The notes below the pieces were generated by a model. The model was not told the origin of the DNA, searched no databases, and saw only the letters and a program-made list of their open reading frames with translations. 64,000 nt of DNA from Panax quinquefolius (Eukaryota > Streptophyta > Magnoliopsida > Apiales > Araliaceae): contig JAINUW010000482.1 in assembly GCA_020205615.1 (NCBI GenBank), forward strand, positions 1 to 64,000. The letters run 5' to 3'. The position numbers were made by a program, and so were the translations under genes. The stretch's first letter is position 1; every line of letters starts with the position of its first letter. Shown piece after piece: positions 11,874 to 21,685 of this stretch.

Positions 11874-12209
11874 GAGAATGGACTGAATAGTAACTAATTC
11901 ATGAACGGTCTAGATTGATTTACTATGCAGTATTAATAAATTATTATAATAAAATAAAATCTTTTAAATAAAATATAATATATTCTATTTATAGTCTAAT
12001 AAAATAAATAACTTTATAAAAGTATTTTGTTTTATATAAAAAGATTTTACTATGCAAATACTATACATGCACTATGCAAACACTATGCATAATAAAATAT
12101 AATATATTCTAATTATTGTCTAATAAAACAAATAACTTTATAAAAGTATTCTATTTTATATAAAAAGCTTTTTACATTTTATTTCATTAATAATACTAAT
12201 AAAAAAAAT

Positions 12210-12210
12210 T

Positions 12211-12248
<38 letters not shown>
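12210..12248. repeat. (TA)n microsatellite
   Basis: Simple TA-rich repeat in LTR3 at the conserved G1 LTR position. Confidence 0.85.
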
Positions 12249-12250
<2 letters not shown>

Positions 12251-13930
12251 CCTCCGTGACTTCATAAAAAGACACCTCATTATATTTAATAACATTTATC
12301 ATCATTATTATAATTCACAATATTAATCGACTAGGTCGTTCCCAGGAAAGAGGGGACTTTCCAATAAGGATTTCTCCCTATTAGCGCGTTGATTAGGTGA
12401 CCAAAGCTCTCTTGGCGAGAACTTCTAGACATTGTTAATATTGAAAATAATAATATTAATAACCGTAAATCTAAATTATTAATTTAATAATATATAAAAT
12501 ATTGACAATAATTGAATCAAATAACGTGAGATACTATGCAACAATTAATGTAGCAATAATTGAACAAAATTGAGTGACTTCTCACGTAAGCATCGATAAT
12601 CAATCTGGTGTGCTCTTATGCGACCCGCAGCACGCCAGACATAGAGTTTTAACTTAGGGGTGTATCAACAGTTAATGGTAAAACTTGAAGCGTTATTTTC
12701 ATAAAAATATTTTTGTCGTTTTTTCGATTCGACAATAATTTAGTTGGGTGGGTCTACCGATGATTGTGTCGTAAATGCGAATATTCCTATTAAAAGCGAA
12801 TATTCTGAGCCAATCGAATATTATATAACAACTTGCATACTTTTCAAAATTTATAAATATTACCCACAACTATAACATTATCTCAAATTCACACCATAAT
12901 TTTGAAAAAAATATTTCGGGAAATTTAAATCTTTATTCATAAAATTTGGGGTCTCACACGACGGCTTTATCGGGTAATTATCGTGTGTAAAACTCTAATC
13001 TATATCTTAAATATTATTCTAGATAATTTAAATATCAATCATATTATTTTTCCATGACTTATAATAATTTTTAATTAATTATTATAATTTATCATGATTT
13101 TCAAACTGGAATCAATATTAAATGATTTAAATATTAAATAATTCTATTATCATTAATATTTAAATAATATGCAAATATTAATGAAACCATTTAAGTAATT
13201 TATAATAACTCAAAATATTTTTAAAGTATTAATATTACCCTTACATGATTTTAAAATATTAAAAAGCATCCTTAAACAATTACCATTAATATTTAATAAT
13301 GTATTATTTATCAAAATATTAAAAGTCATTAATTATAACTTAAAATATTTTTAATTCATTTATTTCCTTTTAAATGATTTTAATTCAATAAAACCATTTT
13401 AAACTATTTATTTCATATAATTATTAAATAAAACTAATATCATTAATATTAAATTATTAATTAAATTTACCTTTAAATATTAAAAAGTTATATTTTATAA
13501 CTTAAAATATTTGTAAGCTCTTTATTTTCATTTAAAGTAATTTTCTAATATTAAAATCATTTTAAACTAATTTATTTAATATACTTATTAAATAAATCTA
13601 ATATCATTAATATTAAATAATTAATTAATTTTGCTTTAAAATATTAAAAGTTACATTTTATAACTTAAAATATTTTAAATACCTTATTATCATTTAAAAT
13701 AATTTTAATATAATAAAATCATTTTTATTAATTTATTTAATATATTTATTAAATAAATTAAATATCAATAATTTTCAAATAATTACTAATATTTATGGAA
13801 AATATGTCAAATTATTAAAAGTTAATTCTTATAACTTCAAATAATTTTTAAAACTAATTTTGTAATTTTAGAGAAATTATTTTCTATTTTAAATGATTTT
13901 TAGAAATTAATATAATTAAAATTAATTAAG

Positions 13931-13992
13931 CTGTCGCTATAGCCTTTAGCGACAGAAAGTGTCGCTTTAGGTGTTCTTGAGTCCTCAAGAAC
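13931..13992. repeat. Two adjacent hairpins in LTR-A
   Basis: 13931-13955 has 9-bp arms CTGTCGCTA and TAGCGACAG around TAGCCTT. 13973-13992 has 9-bp arms GTTCTTGAG and CTCAAGAAC around TC. The second hairpin is kept in LTR-B (48345-48364) and LTR-C (55459-55476). Confidence 0.75.
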
Positions 13993-14384
13993 ATTCATAA
14001 GCAGTTTCGGGTGACCTACTTTGACCAAGTATTAAACACTGATTATGTTATTTATGGGCAAGCTATTGATCAGATCTTGTAGTGTTAGTGTAGCACTACG
14101 AGTATCCATCAATTTCTGGGTCAAGTTACAACATATAAGTAAGATATGGAATCTCAAACTATCTGTCAGAGCTGTCTTCGTTTTTTGGGTTACCCTAAAA
14201 ACAAGAACAGTTCGACTGATCACTTTTGAGCTTTCACAACTTACTTTCTGTGTTATGTTTTGATGTTCTAATGGTCTAAGATTGTAGCCAGCATAACAAG
14301 GAAGAGATTCAATACAAACAATCGATATAACTACAACAGAATTGTCTGATCTTGTCTGGTCAAACCATGTCAGAAATCATGCTA

Positions 14385-14415
14385 TTGTGTTTTTTGGGTT
14401 ACCCAGAAAACACAA
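14385..14415. repeat. Hairpin with 15-bp arms in LTR-A
   Basis: TTGTGTTTTTTGGGT pairs with ACCCAGAAAACACAA around a single T, with one mismatch. The LTR-B copy (48768-48798) is perfect; the LTR-C copy (55866-55896) also has one mismatch. Confidence 0.75.
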
Positions 14416-14774
14416 ACCGTGAGCTTTCTGCTTGGTTTGACCACTTCCCACATTCAATCTGTTTACTTATTAAGTGATATAAGAGCATAATCATGTAGTC
14501 CATATAGCAAACTCTAAACCTATTACAACAACATGACCAAATCATCAATAACCTGACAGATCAGAGCCCAAGAACATCTTGTCAGACGTTTCTGGGCATG
14601 ATCTAGGTTACCCAGATTTCATACGGTCATGGTCGGTCATTGGTCTTTGACCATCAATAACATGCAATCTACTTATAATCTGCCTTGAATCAAGTTTCAG
14701 ATCCAAGCCTACATTACATACTACCAATACAAACATTTAAACATACAAAAACATAAACATGATGAGATCTAGGA

Positions 14775-14797
14775 GGTTTGACATTCGTTGTCAGACC
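14775..14797. repeat. GGTCTGACA hairpin in LTR-A
   Basis: Arms of 9 bp around TTCGT (GGTTTGACA against TGTCAGACC, one mismatch). It is perfect in LTR-B (49160-49182) and LTR-C (56257-56279). Confidence 0.7.
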
Positions 14798-15140
14798 ACA
14801 GTTTTAATTTTTTTCCAGATTTTGTAAATCTTTAAATTCGAGCATATAAATGTTATGGATTCCCTATTTAACAACTCAGATCACTGATTCACACCTAATA
14901 TAACATATTTAAACATTCATACATCAAATCCAACATAGCATACAAGATTAAATTTTTGGTTTAGGGTTCTTCCTTTCTATGAACAAGATCTTGAATCTGA
15001 CTTTTGATCTGCTATAAGTGATAGTGGGGCTTGATTAGGGACTGGTCAAACACTAGAATTCAGAGGTTTGGAGTTGAGAGAGTCTTGGTTGAGTGTTGGT
15101 GTAAAAATGAGGCAAATAATGATTTTTCCCTCTCTTGATC

Positions 15141-15147
15141 TTATATA
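15141..15147 (-). promoter_or_regulatory. Candidate TATA box, LTR-A
   Basis: The minus strand reads TATATAA, followed by GATCAAGAGAGGG. It is in the element's orientation and identical in LTR-B (49526-49532) and LTR-C (56623-56629), so it is the best core-promoter candidate of family G2. Confidence 0.45.
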
Positions 15148-15393
15148 ATGACATAGATGCAATGCACTTGGATGTGAAAGTGGCTGATTTGTATGGTTTA
15201 TAAGCACATGGCTAGCTAGAGTTGGTCACCAACTAAAGTTATGGCAACCTATACAAGTTATCGATTAAAATAATGCAAAGGGCAATTATATCATTTGATT
15301 TTTACTTTTAGTGGCAAAGTTGACAATTTATTCTAACCCTTAGGGTTTAACCCTAAGATTCCATAAGTTCATTTTCTAGGATTATGTAATTAA

Positions 15394-15590
15394 CACTACT
15401 ATAAAATAGTAAATAGACAATAATTAAACCACATTATTTTTTATAAAAATGTTGTGGTATTTTTTTTACAACGCTTTTTAAAAAAATGTTGTAGATATAT
15501 ATACAAAAACGTTATCTATTTAAAAGAGCATTTTTTTAATTTTAACTAGATAATGTTTTTTTTAAAAATGTTGTGTATTAAAAAAACACG
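15394..15590 (+). repeat. Left TIR and subterminal repeats of the CACTA-like element
   Basis: The terminal inverted repeat covers about 27 bp. It is followed by repeated words such as AAAAATGTTGTG and ACAACGCTTTTT in both orientations. Such arrays are transposase-binding sites in CACTA elements. Confidence 0.7.
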
Positions 15591-16480
15591 GAGCTTGAAC
15601 GCATAAAATTAAAAATTAAAAGACATATAGTCTTCTCTCCTAGCCTTCCAACATCGCTTCCAACATAAAGGCGGTTCCGCTCTCCCAAATCCCAATCTCT
15701 CTACACCTCCCTATCTCTCACTCATCTTCACATCACAGATCTCGCGCATTCTCGGCGTGTTCACTCATTTCGGCCCCTCACAAATGACGCAGATCTCACG
15801 CATTCTCGAACGAATATGTTTTTTCAAAGCTACGCAAATCGTGTGGAAGAGAAGTCGTGTCACAATCATCCACCATAGAAGACGAAGAATCTCAATCACT
15901 ATGAAAATCATCTACGAATCGGCGGTTTGAACCTATCTTTGGGGTTTGATCCATTGAGGCACCGATGGATTCGACGCCTAGGCCCACATGAGGACTCGAC
16001 GGTGCCGCTTTCGAGTGCTTTCGGCGTCGGTTGGGAAATGTAAAATGGTTGGATAAAATTGTTGTCATGTTATGGGGACTATCACGAAAAAGGGAGGCGA
16101 TAACGGAAAAATTGGTTTTAGCCTTGGAATAGTGGAGGATCGTAATGGCGGCGTCATAGGTAATGAGCGAGTTTTAAAGCCTTAGGGTTTATTGTGGTAA
16201 ATGGGTTTTAAAATTAGGGTTTCTTTTGAAGGATGAAGCTTGGGGTGTTGGGAAAGCTGAGATCTGAAGGTTAGCCAATTTGATTGGGTATTCTTTGTGA
16301 TGGTGGCGAGAGGTCGCTTGTTTCTGGGTACATGCCCAATGACACCCTTGCTAAACATTTATTTCACTATATGGATTTAATTAACTGTGCTTTTTGATTC
16401 ATTTGGGGCAATTATGGGTTTTAAGTTGAAATTATGTTGACTGAATTTTATTTGGTTCTAACCAAACTAACTAATCACAG
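15591..16480 (+). other. Gene-like unassigned cargo upstream of SAC exon
   Basis: GC-richer than the LTR sequence around it. A CT-rich stretch at 15630-15760 looks like a plant 5' leader, and TTAGGGTTT words like those in plant 5' UTR introns follow. No long ORF or recognisable protein is seen. The segment ends at a splice acceptor (AATCACAG, 16473-16480) directly before the first SAC exon. It is probably a captured 5' region and intron, from the SAC gene or another donor. Confidence 0.4.
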
Positions 16481-16623
16481 ATTAGAGCCTTCTGAGCTGA
16501 ATATTTGTGAAGATTCTATAACATATTCGGAAATCGAGTTCTGCGATCTGCTGGGAAGGATAAATGACGGAAACAAGTCTATTGAGGGTCTTAAATTTGT
16601 AACTACTTGTTATGGAATTGTTG
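16481..16623 (+). pseudogene. Captured SAC-domain phosphatase, exon a
   Basis: Encodes the N-terminal SAC region: LEPSELN, then a DLLGRINDGNKS stretch, ending LKFVTTCYGIVG. These match plant SAC-domain phosphoinositide phosphatases (SAC1-5 type). It has an acceptor AG at 16479-16480 and ends in phase 1 at a GT donor. The Tat retrotransposon sits exactly at this donor. The next exon, at 28430, continues the glycine codon in frame. Confidence 0.8.
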
Positions 16624-16624
16624 G

Positions 16625-17305
16625 TGTTAACGCCAAGATCTTTCTCCACGTCCCAATCACCAAGACTCGTCCGATATCCTGCACAGTTCAACAAGTTCAC
16701 ACCAAAAGCTTGACGGCCTGACTGTCGGGGGATAGCTCCGGCGTGAAAGTCAGTATCGGCGATCACAAGGTTAACAATGGAGAGAAAATTAATGTCTAAT
16801 ATCTGAGAGAGAATAATAATATGATTGTGTGTAATGTTTTGTTGCCTACCTCCTTTGTGAACCTAGCCCCATACGTACATTCTAAATCCGATTTCCATCG
16901 TGCCACCCATCACCTCGACACTTTTTCCCCACTCCGGTCATTTCAAATAGAAAGTATGTAGCCTACTTCCTCACTTGCTACCACTCTTTGCCATGCACCA
17001 TCATCTCGAGTCCCATCCTCATTAATGCCATGCGAGAAGGTGGCGTATATAGTAGTCAACTATTATTTGGCATAATGATTACCGGTCAAAGTTGGGTTAA
17101 GTAGCAATTTGTATAATGGGCCAATTTAATGACTAAGCCCAAATAACGGAAATGACCCAAACGACCGGATCCAACCGAATGGACCCAACGAAATAATCAA
17201 GTAATTGGGCCCAAATCATTCGGACCAATCAGGACAAGAATAACATAATCTTAGGGAGGAGCTCATTAAGTCTGGCCCAATAAGAAAAATGATTATGGCC
17301 CAACA
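16625..17305 (-). repeat. 3' LTR of Tat element
   Basis: The plus strand runs from TGTTAACGCCAAG to GGCCCAACA, 681 bp, with TG...CA ends. The inner border is followed by the polypurine tract. Confidence 0.93.
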
Positions 17306-17320
17306 TTACCCCCTAGTCTT
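17306..17320 (-). other. Polypurine tract of Tat element
   Basis: The minus strand reads ACTAGGGGGTAA up to the LTR start TGTTGGGCC, which is a suitable plus-strand primer. Confidence 0.65.
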
Positions 17321-17590
17321 TTATTAAACAAGGTGTTTAATGAAAGACTATAAACAGTATAGGCCCATGATATAACAAATTATGATAAGTCCCAAGAGGT
17401 CCAAAGTGAAACTCACATAAGCCCAACAAAATCAGTCCAAACTGATATCAGAAACAGAAATGGGAGGTCCAATAGACACAAGTCCACTTAGGTTAAGATA
17501 TCTAGACCCAAAAACGGACGAAACATCTTCTAATTCATCATCATTGCTGTAAATTAAATGTGCCGCCCTCGATTACCGTGTAACCGTCAG

Positions 17591-17598
17591 TATAAAAG
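17591..17598 (+). promoter_or_regulatory. TATA box of the antisense gene
   Basis: TATAAAAG on the plus strand, 107 bp upstream of the antisense gene's ATG. This leaves a leader of about 80 nt. It supports an own promoter for the gene. Confidence 0.6.
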
Positions 17599-17704
17599 AT
17601 AAACTTTACCAATTCTGACGGTTTTACCTGCCAATTTGAAATTTGAACCTTTGAGCTTTCTTCTCTCTGCAGAACTTCCTCCTCTGTTTTACGAAATCTC
17701 AACA

Positions 17705-20202
17705 ATGGTGACTGTGAATTCTAGCCAAAATTCTCCCCTTCGCGTGACTCCTGTTAGCTCCGTCTCCCCCAATTCACACCCTAACCAAGAGGGTTCGAGT
17801 TCCAACCCCCAATCTTCAACAACCATGGGGAGAAATCCATCTCTGATCCCTTCTGCATCACCTTCTGACTTCTTCAAGGATGGGGAATAGTTTCCCCATG
17901 CCAACATCCCTTCCTCTGTCACGGAATCTAAGATACGTATCCTCCGAACTCGTTATCAGATTCCTGACATGTACGCCATAAGTCCTCCCGCTCCTGAAGA
18001 GCGTATGTATCAGCGACCGGACGGTTGGGTCGCCATGCCAGTCACTTTCCTAGAAAAGGGGGTTCGCCTACCCCTCCATGCATTTGTCGTTACCCTCCTA
18101 GGGTTCATAGGAGTGGGTTTTGCTCAGTTAGTGCCCAATTCCTATATCCACATCCTGGCATTCATTGCCTTCTGTCATGAATTAGGGATTTCTCCCTCTG
18201 TGGACATCTTCTTCACCCTCTTCTCTGCCGGTAGGTCTCGAGAACGAGGCTTCAAAATGTTGAGTAAGCAGTCTCCCCGGCCCAACACCAGATTCGAGAG
18301 GAGACCCCTGATGGATAACCCTTCCAGCAACAAGGGTTGGCATGAGAAGTGGTTTTTCGTTACGGGACCCGAAATCTCTTCTCTTCCAGATTGGACTACC
18401 TCTAATCGGGTCTCTGCTGACTTTGGAGATATCTCCGAAGAGCTTGTGAGGGAGATGGCAGATTTTTTGAAGAAGATTCCTCCAAAAGAATGGATTTTTA
18501 CACTTCTGACCAAACAAGCCTGGCTATATGACTACAAATGTAAGTTTCGAACAGCTTTATAACATAATTTTTGAGATATCTAAGTGATACGGGTTCTGAT
18601 ACATGATTTTTGATTTTTTTTTTGCAGTGTCTATGATCAAACCAACTTCTTTGGAAGTGAAGGATCTGGAAGATTTTTTGGCAGGGAAGAATACGGATGC
18701 GAGCGAAGAGCATCCGACTGAAGAATCTTCCCGGGCAGATCCCCCTGTCACCGATCCACCAACCACTTCCCTTCAAAATGAAGAACCCCAGACCAATGAG
18801 CCCAACATACCCGAAGAATCCCTCAGACCCCGCCGAAGAAAAAGATCCGCCAAAAAATCCAAATCCACCCAACCGGAAATAAACCCTGAAATTGATCCGG
18901 AAGCAATTCCCGAAGCAACCCCACAAGTAGCCCCAGCACCCAACCCCAATCCTGCACCTTCTGAATCTATCCCGGTGAAGAGGAGTCTGCTTGACATACC
19001 TTTCCACGATCGGGCAAAGGTTCTTCGTCTGAAGAAGATAAGAACAAAGATAACCCCCCTGACCGCCGAAGAGCTCCGAGTTCCCTCATCTTCGGCTGAC
19101 ATCCCTCCAATAATCCCCACAGAAATCCAAGTGCCTGATGATGAACCGACCGGATCTATCCCCATCCCATCCCAAAAAAGGAAACATCCAATGAGACAAA
19201 CCATCCGGTTCATCTTTACGCACCTCCACCGACCCTCGAACCCCTCCTCGTTTTGGTCTCCTTCTCCAAACTATACACGGGACCCTCGCGCGATTCATAA
19301 TCAACCCTCGCCTTCTCCTCCAAGACAAATGACTGCCGAATTTCAGCATGAAGATATGGCCTCTCCAACCATGTGGCCTCGATTTAATGCCCATTTTCCC
19401 TTTCAACTATTCGACGCCTTTGTACGCGAAATCGATGACCATCGATTTGGGAACAGTTCAAACGAGGATTTACTTAGCGAGGGAATGAGCTATCTGGCGA
19501 AGGTAAACGGTTCTCTCCTTTATTTTCGTATTTATCTTCATACTTATATCTGAAACCTGATCAAATAATACTGGACATGCATAGGCGAATGCTGTGTTCG
19601 GGCGTCTGCGTCCGAGGTCACTCGAGTCTGAATCCGAGGAAGAGGATCTGAGGAAGGAGAATGCCCTTCTGAAGTCTGCCTTGGCTAGGGAAAGGACTCA
19701 ACGCGAATGCGTTCTTCATACAAATAAAGGGCTTCAAAAAGAGTTAGCCCAAGCCAAGGGAGATGTGAAGGCATCCAATGAAGAACTGAAGTCAGCTAAA
19801 GCCCAGTGTGAGGAGATCGTCAAAATGAATGTTGACTTGGTTCAGAGGACCGAGATAAGGATGGAGAAGATCAAGGAACTAAAAGCTGATGCTAAACTCT
19901 TGACCAAGACCATCCATAAACTAGAGCTGGCAGAAACTCGTCATCTGAATAAGCGCCAGAAGCTCGAAGAAGAAATCCGAGAACTCAAGGCCCTTCGGGA
20001 CCTTGGGCCTCCTCTAACCGATGACCTTCGCAAACAAATCTGTGAAGAGTATCGGAACTCAGATGAGATCAATGGGGAGATAATGAAGATATACTCTGAA
20101 AGCTACGAGCTCTGCCGGAGTCGTGGCAAGGAGAAGCTGATTGCAGCCAAAGCGGATCCATCCTTGCTCGACTCTTCAGATGACGAAAAATGGCGCATGT
20201 AG
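17705..20202 (+). pseudogene. Spliced antisense gene of Tat element (gypsy-type 'Transposase_28' family), one premature stop
   Basis: Three exons on the strand opposite gag-pol: 17705-18539, 18628-19502 and 19585-20202. The introns (88 and 82 bp) have GTAAGT...TTTGCAG and GTAAAC...GCATAG borders, and all joints are in frame, giving 775 codons. The start context is CAACAATGG. The first exon holds the conserved block found in plant proteins called putative gypsy-type transposon (around RILRTRYQIP, VRLPLHAFVVTLLGFIGVG, PNSYIHILAF). The middle is Pro/Ser/Glu-rich with a basic patch RPRRRKRSAKKS that could be a nuclear signal. The last exon is a long coiled coil. The only lesion seen is TAG at 17888-17890 (codon 62), where TGG is likely ancestral. 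Antisense ORFs here are known in Grande-type Tat elements; their function is unknown. Confidence 0.8.
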
Positions 20203-20595
20203 CTGATGCTCTTATGTTTCCTTGGTTTTATTAAAGAATATTTGTGAAGTTTTCTGTTATTTTTCTTTCTTTAATTTATAGGACTTGTAAAAATTATCTA
20301 ATATTGTAATTAGATTAAATATCAATGAAAAAGTGGTTTCATCCTTTATAACTTCGGTGCATCTATTTTCTGCCAATACTCCAATATTAATTTAACTAGA
20401 AAGATGCACAAACTCTTTCATGGACTGAATTCGAACCTTTAATTAACAACTAAACATGTTATATAACAGGTAAGATGAAGTTAAAGAATAAGGCATTCCG
20501 AACTCGACACTTAGAAAAATTTTAGGTAATAAAGTAAAGGGATACTTATTAGTTACCGAAGTGCGAGACAGATCTGCTTCATTAGGAATTTGTTT
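20203..20595. other. 3' flank of the antisense gene, no gene seen
   Basis: AT-rich stretch downstream of the antisense stop codon. It includes TTATTAAAGAATA and AATATCAATGAAAAAG words that could serve for 3' end formation. No coding potential is seen on either strand. Confidence 0.5.
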
Positions 20596-21500
20596 ACCCC
20601 GAAAGGCCTAACAAAACCAAGAGATGACATTTGCCTACCGCGAAGGGCCTGACAAAGTCTAAAGGACAACGCTTGCCTACCACGAAGGGCCTGACGAGGT
20701 CTGAAGGATGACACTTGCCTACCCCGAAGGGCCTGACAAGGTCTAAAGGATGACACTTGCCTACCCTGAAGGGCTTGACAAGGTCTAAGTGTCGACAATT
20801 GCCTACCACGCAGGGCCTGATAACGTCTTAAGGATGACACTTGCCTACCACGAAGGGCCTGACAAGGTCTAAAGGATGACACTTGCCTACCCAAGAAGGC
20901 CCGACAAGGTCTAAGTGTCGACAATTGTCTACCACGCGAGGGGCGACAACGTCTTAAGGATGACACTTGCCTACCACGAAGGGCCTGACAAGGTTTAAGT
21001 GTCGACAATTGCCTACCACGCAGGGCCTAACAACGTCTTAAAGATGACACTTGCCTACCACGAAGGGCCTAACAAGGTCTAAGTGTCGACAATTGCCTAC
21101 CACGCAGGGCCTAACAAGTTCTTAAGGATGACACTTGCCTACCACGAAGGGCCTGACAAGGTCTAAAGGATGACACTTTCCTACCCCGAAGGGCCTGACA
21201 AGGTCTAAAGGATGACACTTGCCTACCCCGAAGGGCCTGACAAGGTCTAAGTGTCGACAATTGCCAACCACGCAGGGCCTGACAACGTCTTAAGGATGAC
21301 ACTTGCCTACCACGAAGGGCCTGACAAGGTCTAAGTGTCGACAATTGCCTACCACTTGAGGGCTCGACAACGTCTTAAGGATAACACTTGCCTACCACGA
21401 AGGGCCTGACAAGGTCTAAGTGTCGACAATTTCTTACCACGCAGGGCCTGACAACATCTTAAGGATGGCGTTTGCCTACCACGAAGGGCCTGACAAACCC
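20596..21500. repeat. 42-bp minisatellite in the Tat element
   Basis: About 21 units of roughly 42 bp. Two alternating types are seen: one with GATGACACTTGCCTACC...GAAGGGCCTGACAAGG, the other with GTGTCGACAATTGCCTACCACG...GGGCC...GACAACGTCTTAAG. The period is a multiple of three, so long arginine-rich frames with a 14-residue repeat appear on the minus strand, but nothing suggests they are translated. Tandem arrays in the 3' part are known in Tat/Retand elements and can seed satellites. Confidence 0.9.
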
Positions 21501-21685
21501 ATAAGGTCCACACGCCGCCATTAAGGCTACCATCGAATAGTCGGTGAGTCCCCGAACCTCCTTACACCACTAAACCGATCAAAGAACGAAGACAAGATTT
21601 TTTGAGAAAAAAGGAGACTTTTATTGATGATGACAAAATATTCTGAGACTTTCGATATCGACATCATTTTTTTTGAAAGTACTTC

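Larger units (their letters stand above)
10090..12958 (-). mobile_element. LTR3 of family G1 (2869 bp, outermost 5' LTR)
   Basis: The plus strand starts TGTGGCGCCCC and ends GGGGTCTCACA. It is about 230 bp longer than LTR2 because of a block at about 11780-12010 that contains a TATA box in the element's orientation. A TA microsatellite lies at 12210-12248. Right after its end the sequence CGACGGCTTTAT resumes G2 LTR sequence, which marks the insertion point of the array inside LTR-A. Confidence 0.85.
12959..15393 (-). mobile_element. LTR-A of gypsy family G2, left part
   Basis: This sequence matches LTR-B from 47341 and LTR-C from about 54428 onwards, so the first 1.4 kb of LTR-A lies beyond the G1 array, outside the window. 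The first kilobase is extremely AT-rich with ATTTAAATATTAAT-type words. The second half holds several hairpins. It is interrupted at 15393 by the CACTA-like element and resumes at 43419. With the missing 1.4 kb its length would be about 4.6 kb, like LTR-B. Confidence 0.85.

Noticed and set aside
16434..16721. A 95-codon plus-strand frame as a complete gene
   Set aside because: It starts in an intron-like stretch before a splice acceptor and ends inside the Tat LTR. Only 16481-16623 is a real exon fragment.
18175..19406. Minus-strand frames of 100-170 codons opposite the antisense gene
   Set aside because: They are shadows of a GC-balanced real coding region; the plus strand has splice borders, TATA box and family similarity.
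20553..21344. Long minus-strand frames of a 14-residue RPCQALRGRQVSSL-type repeat
   Set aside because: They arise because the 42-bp minisatellite unit is a multiple of three. There is no start context, no flanking gene, and frames break at unit variants.
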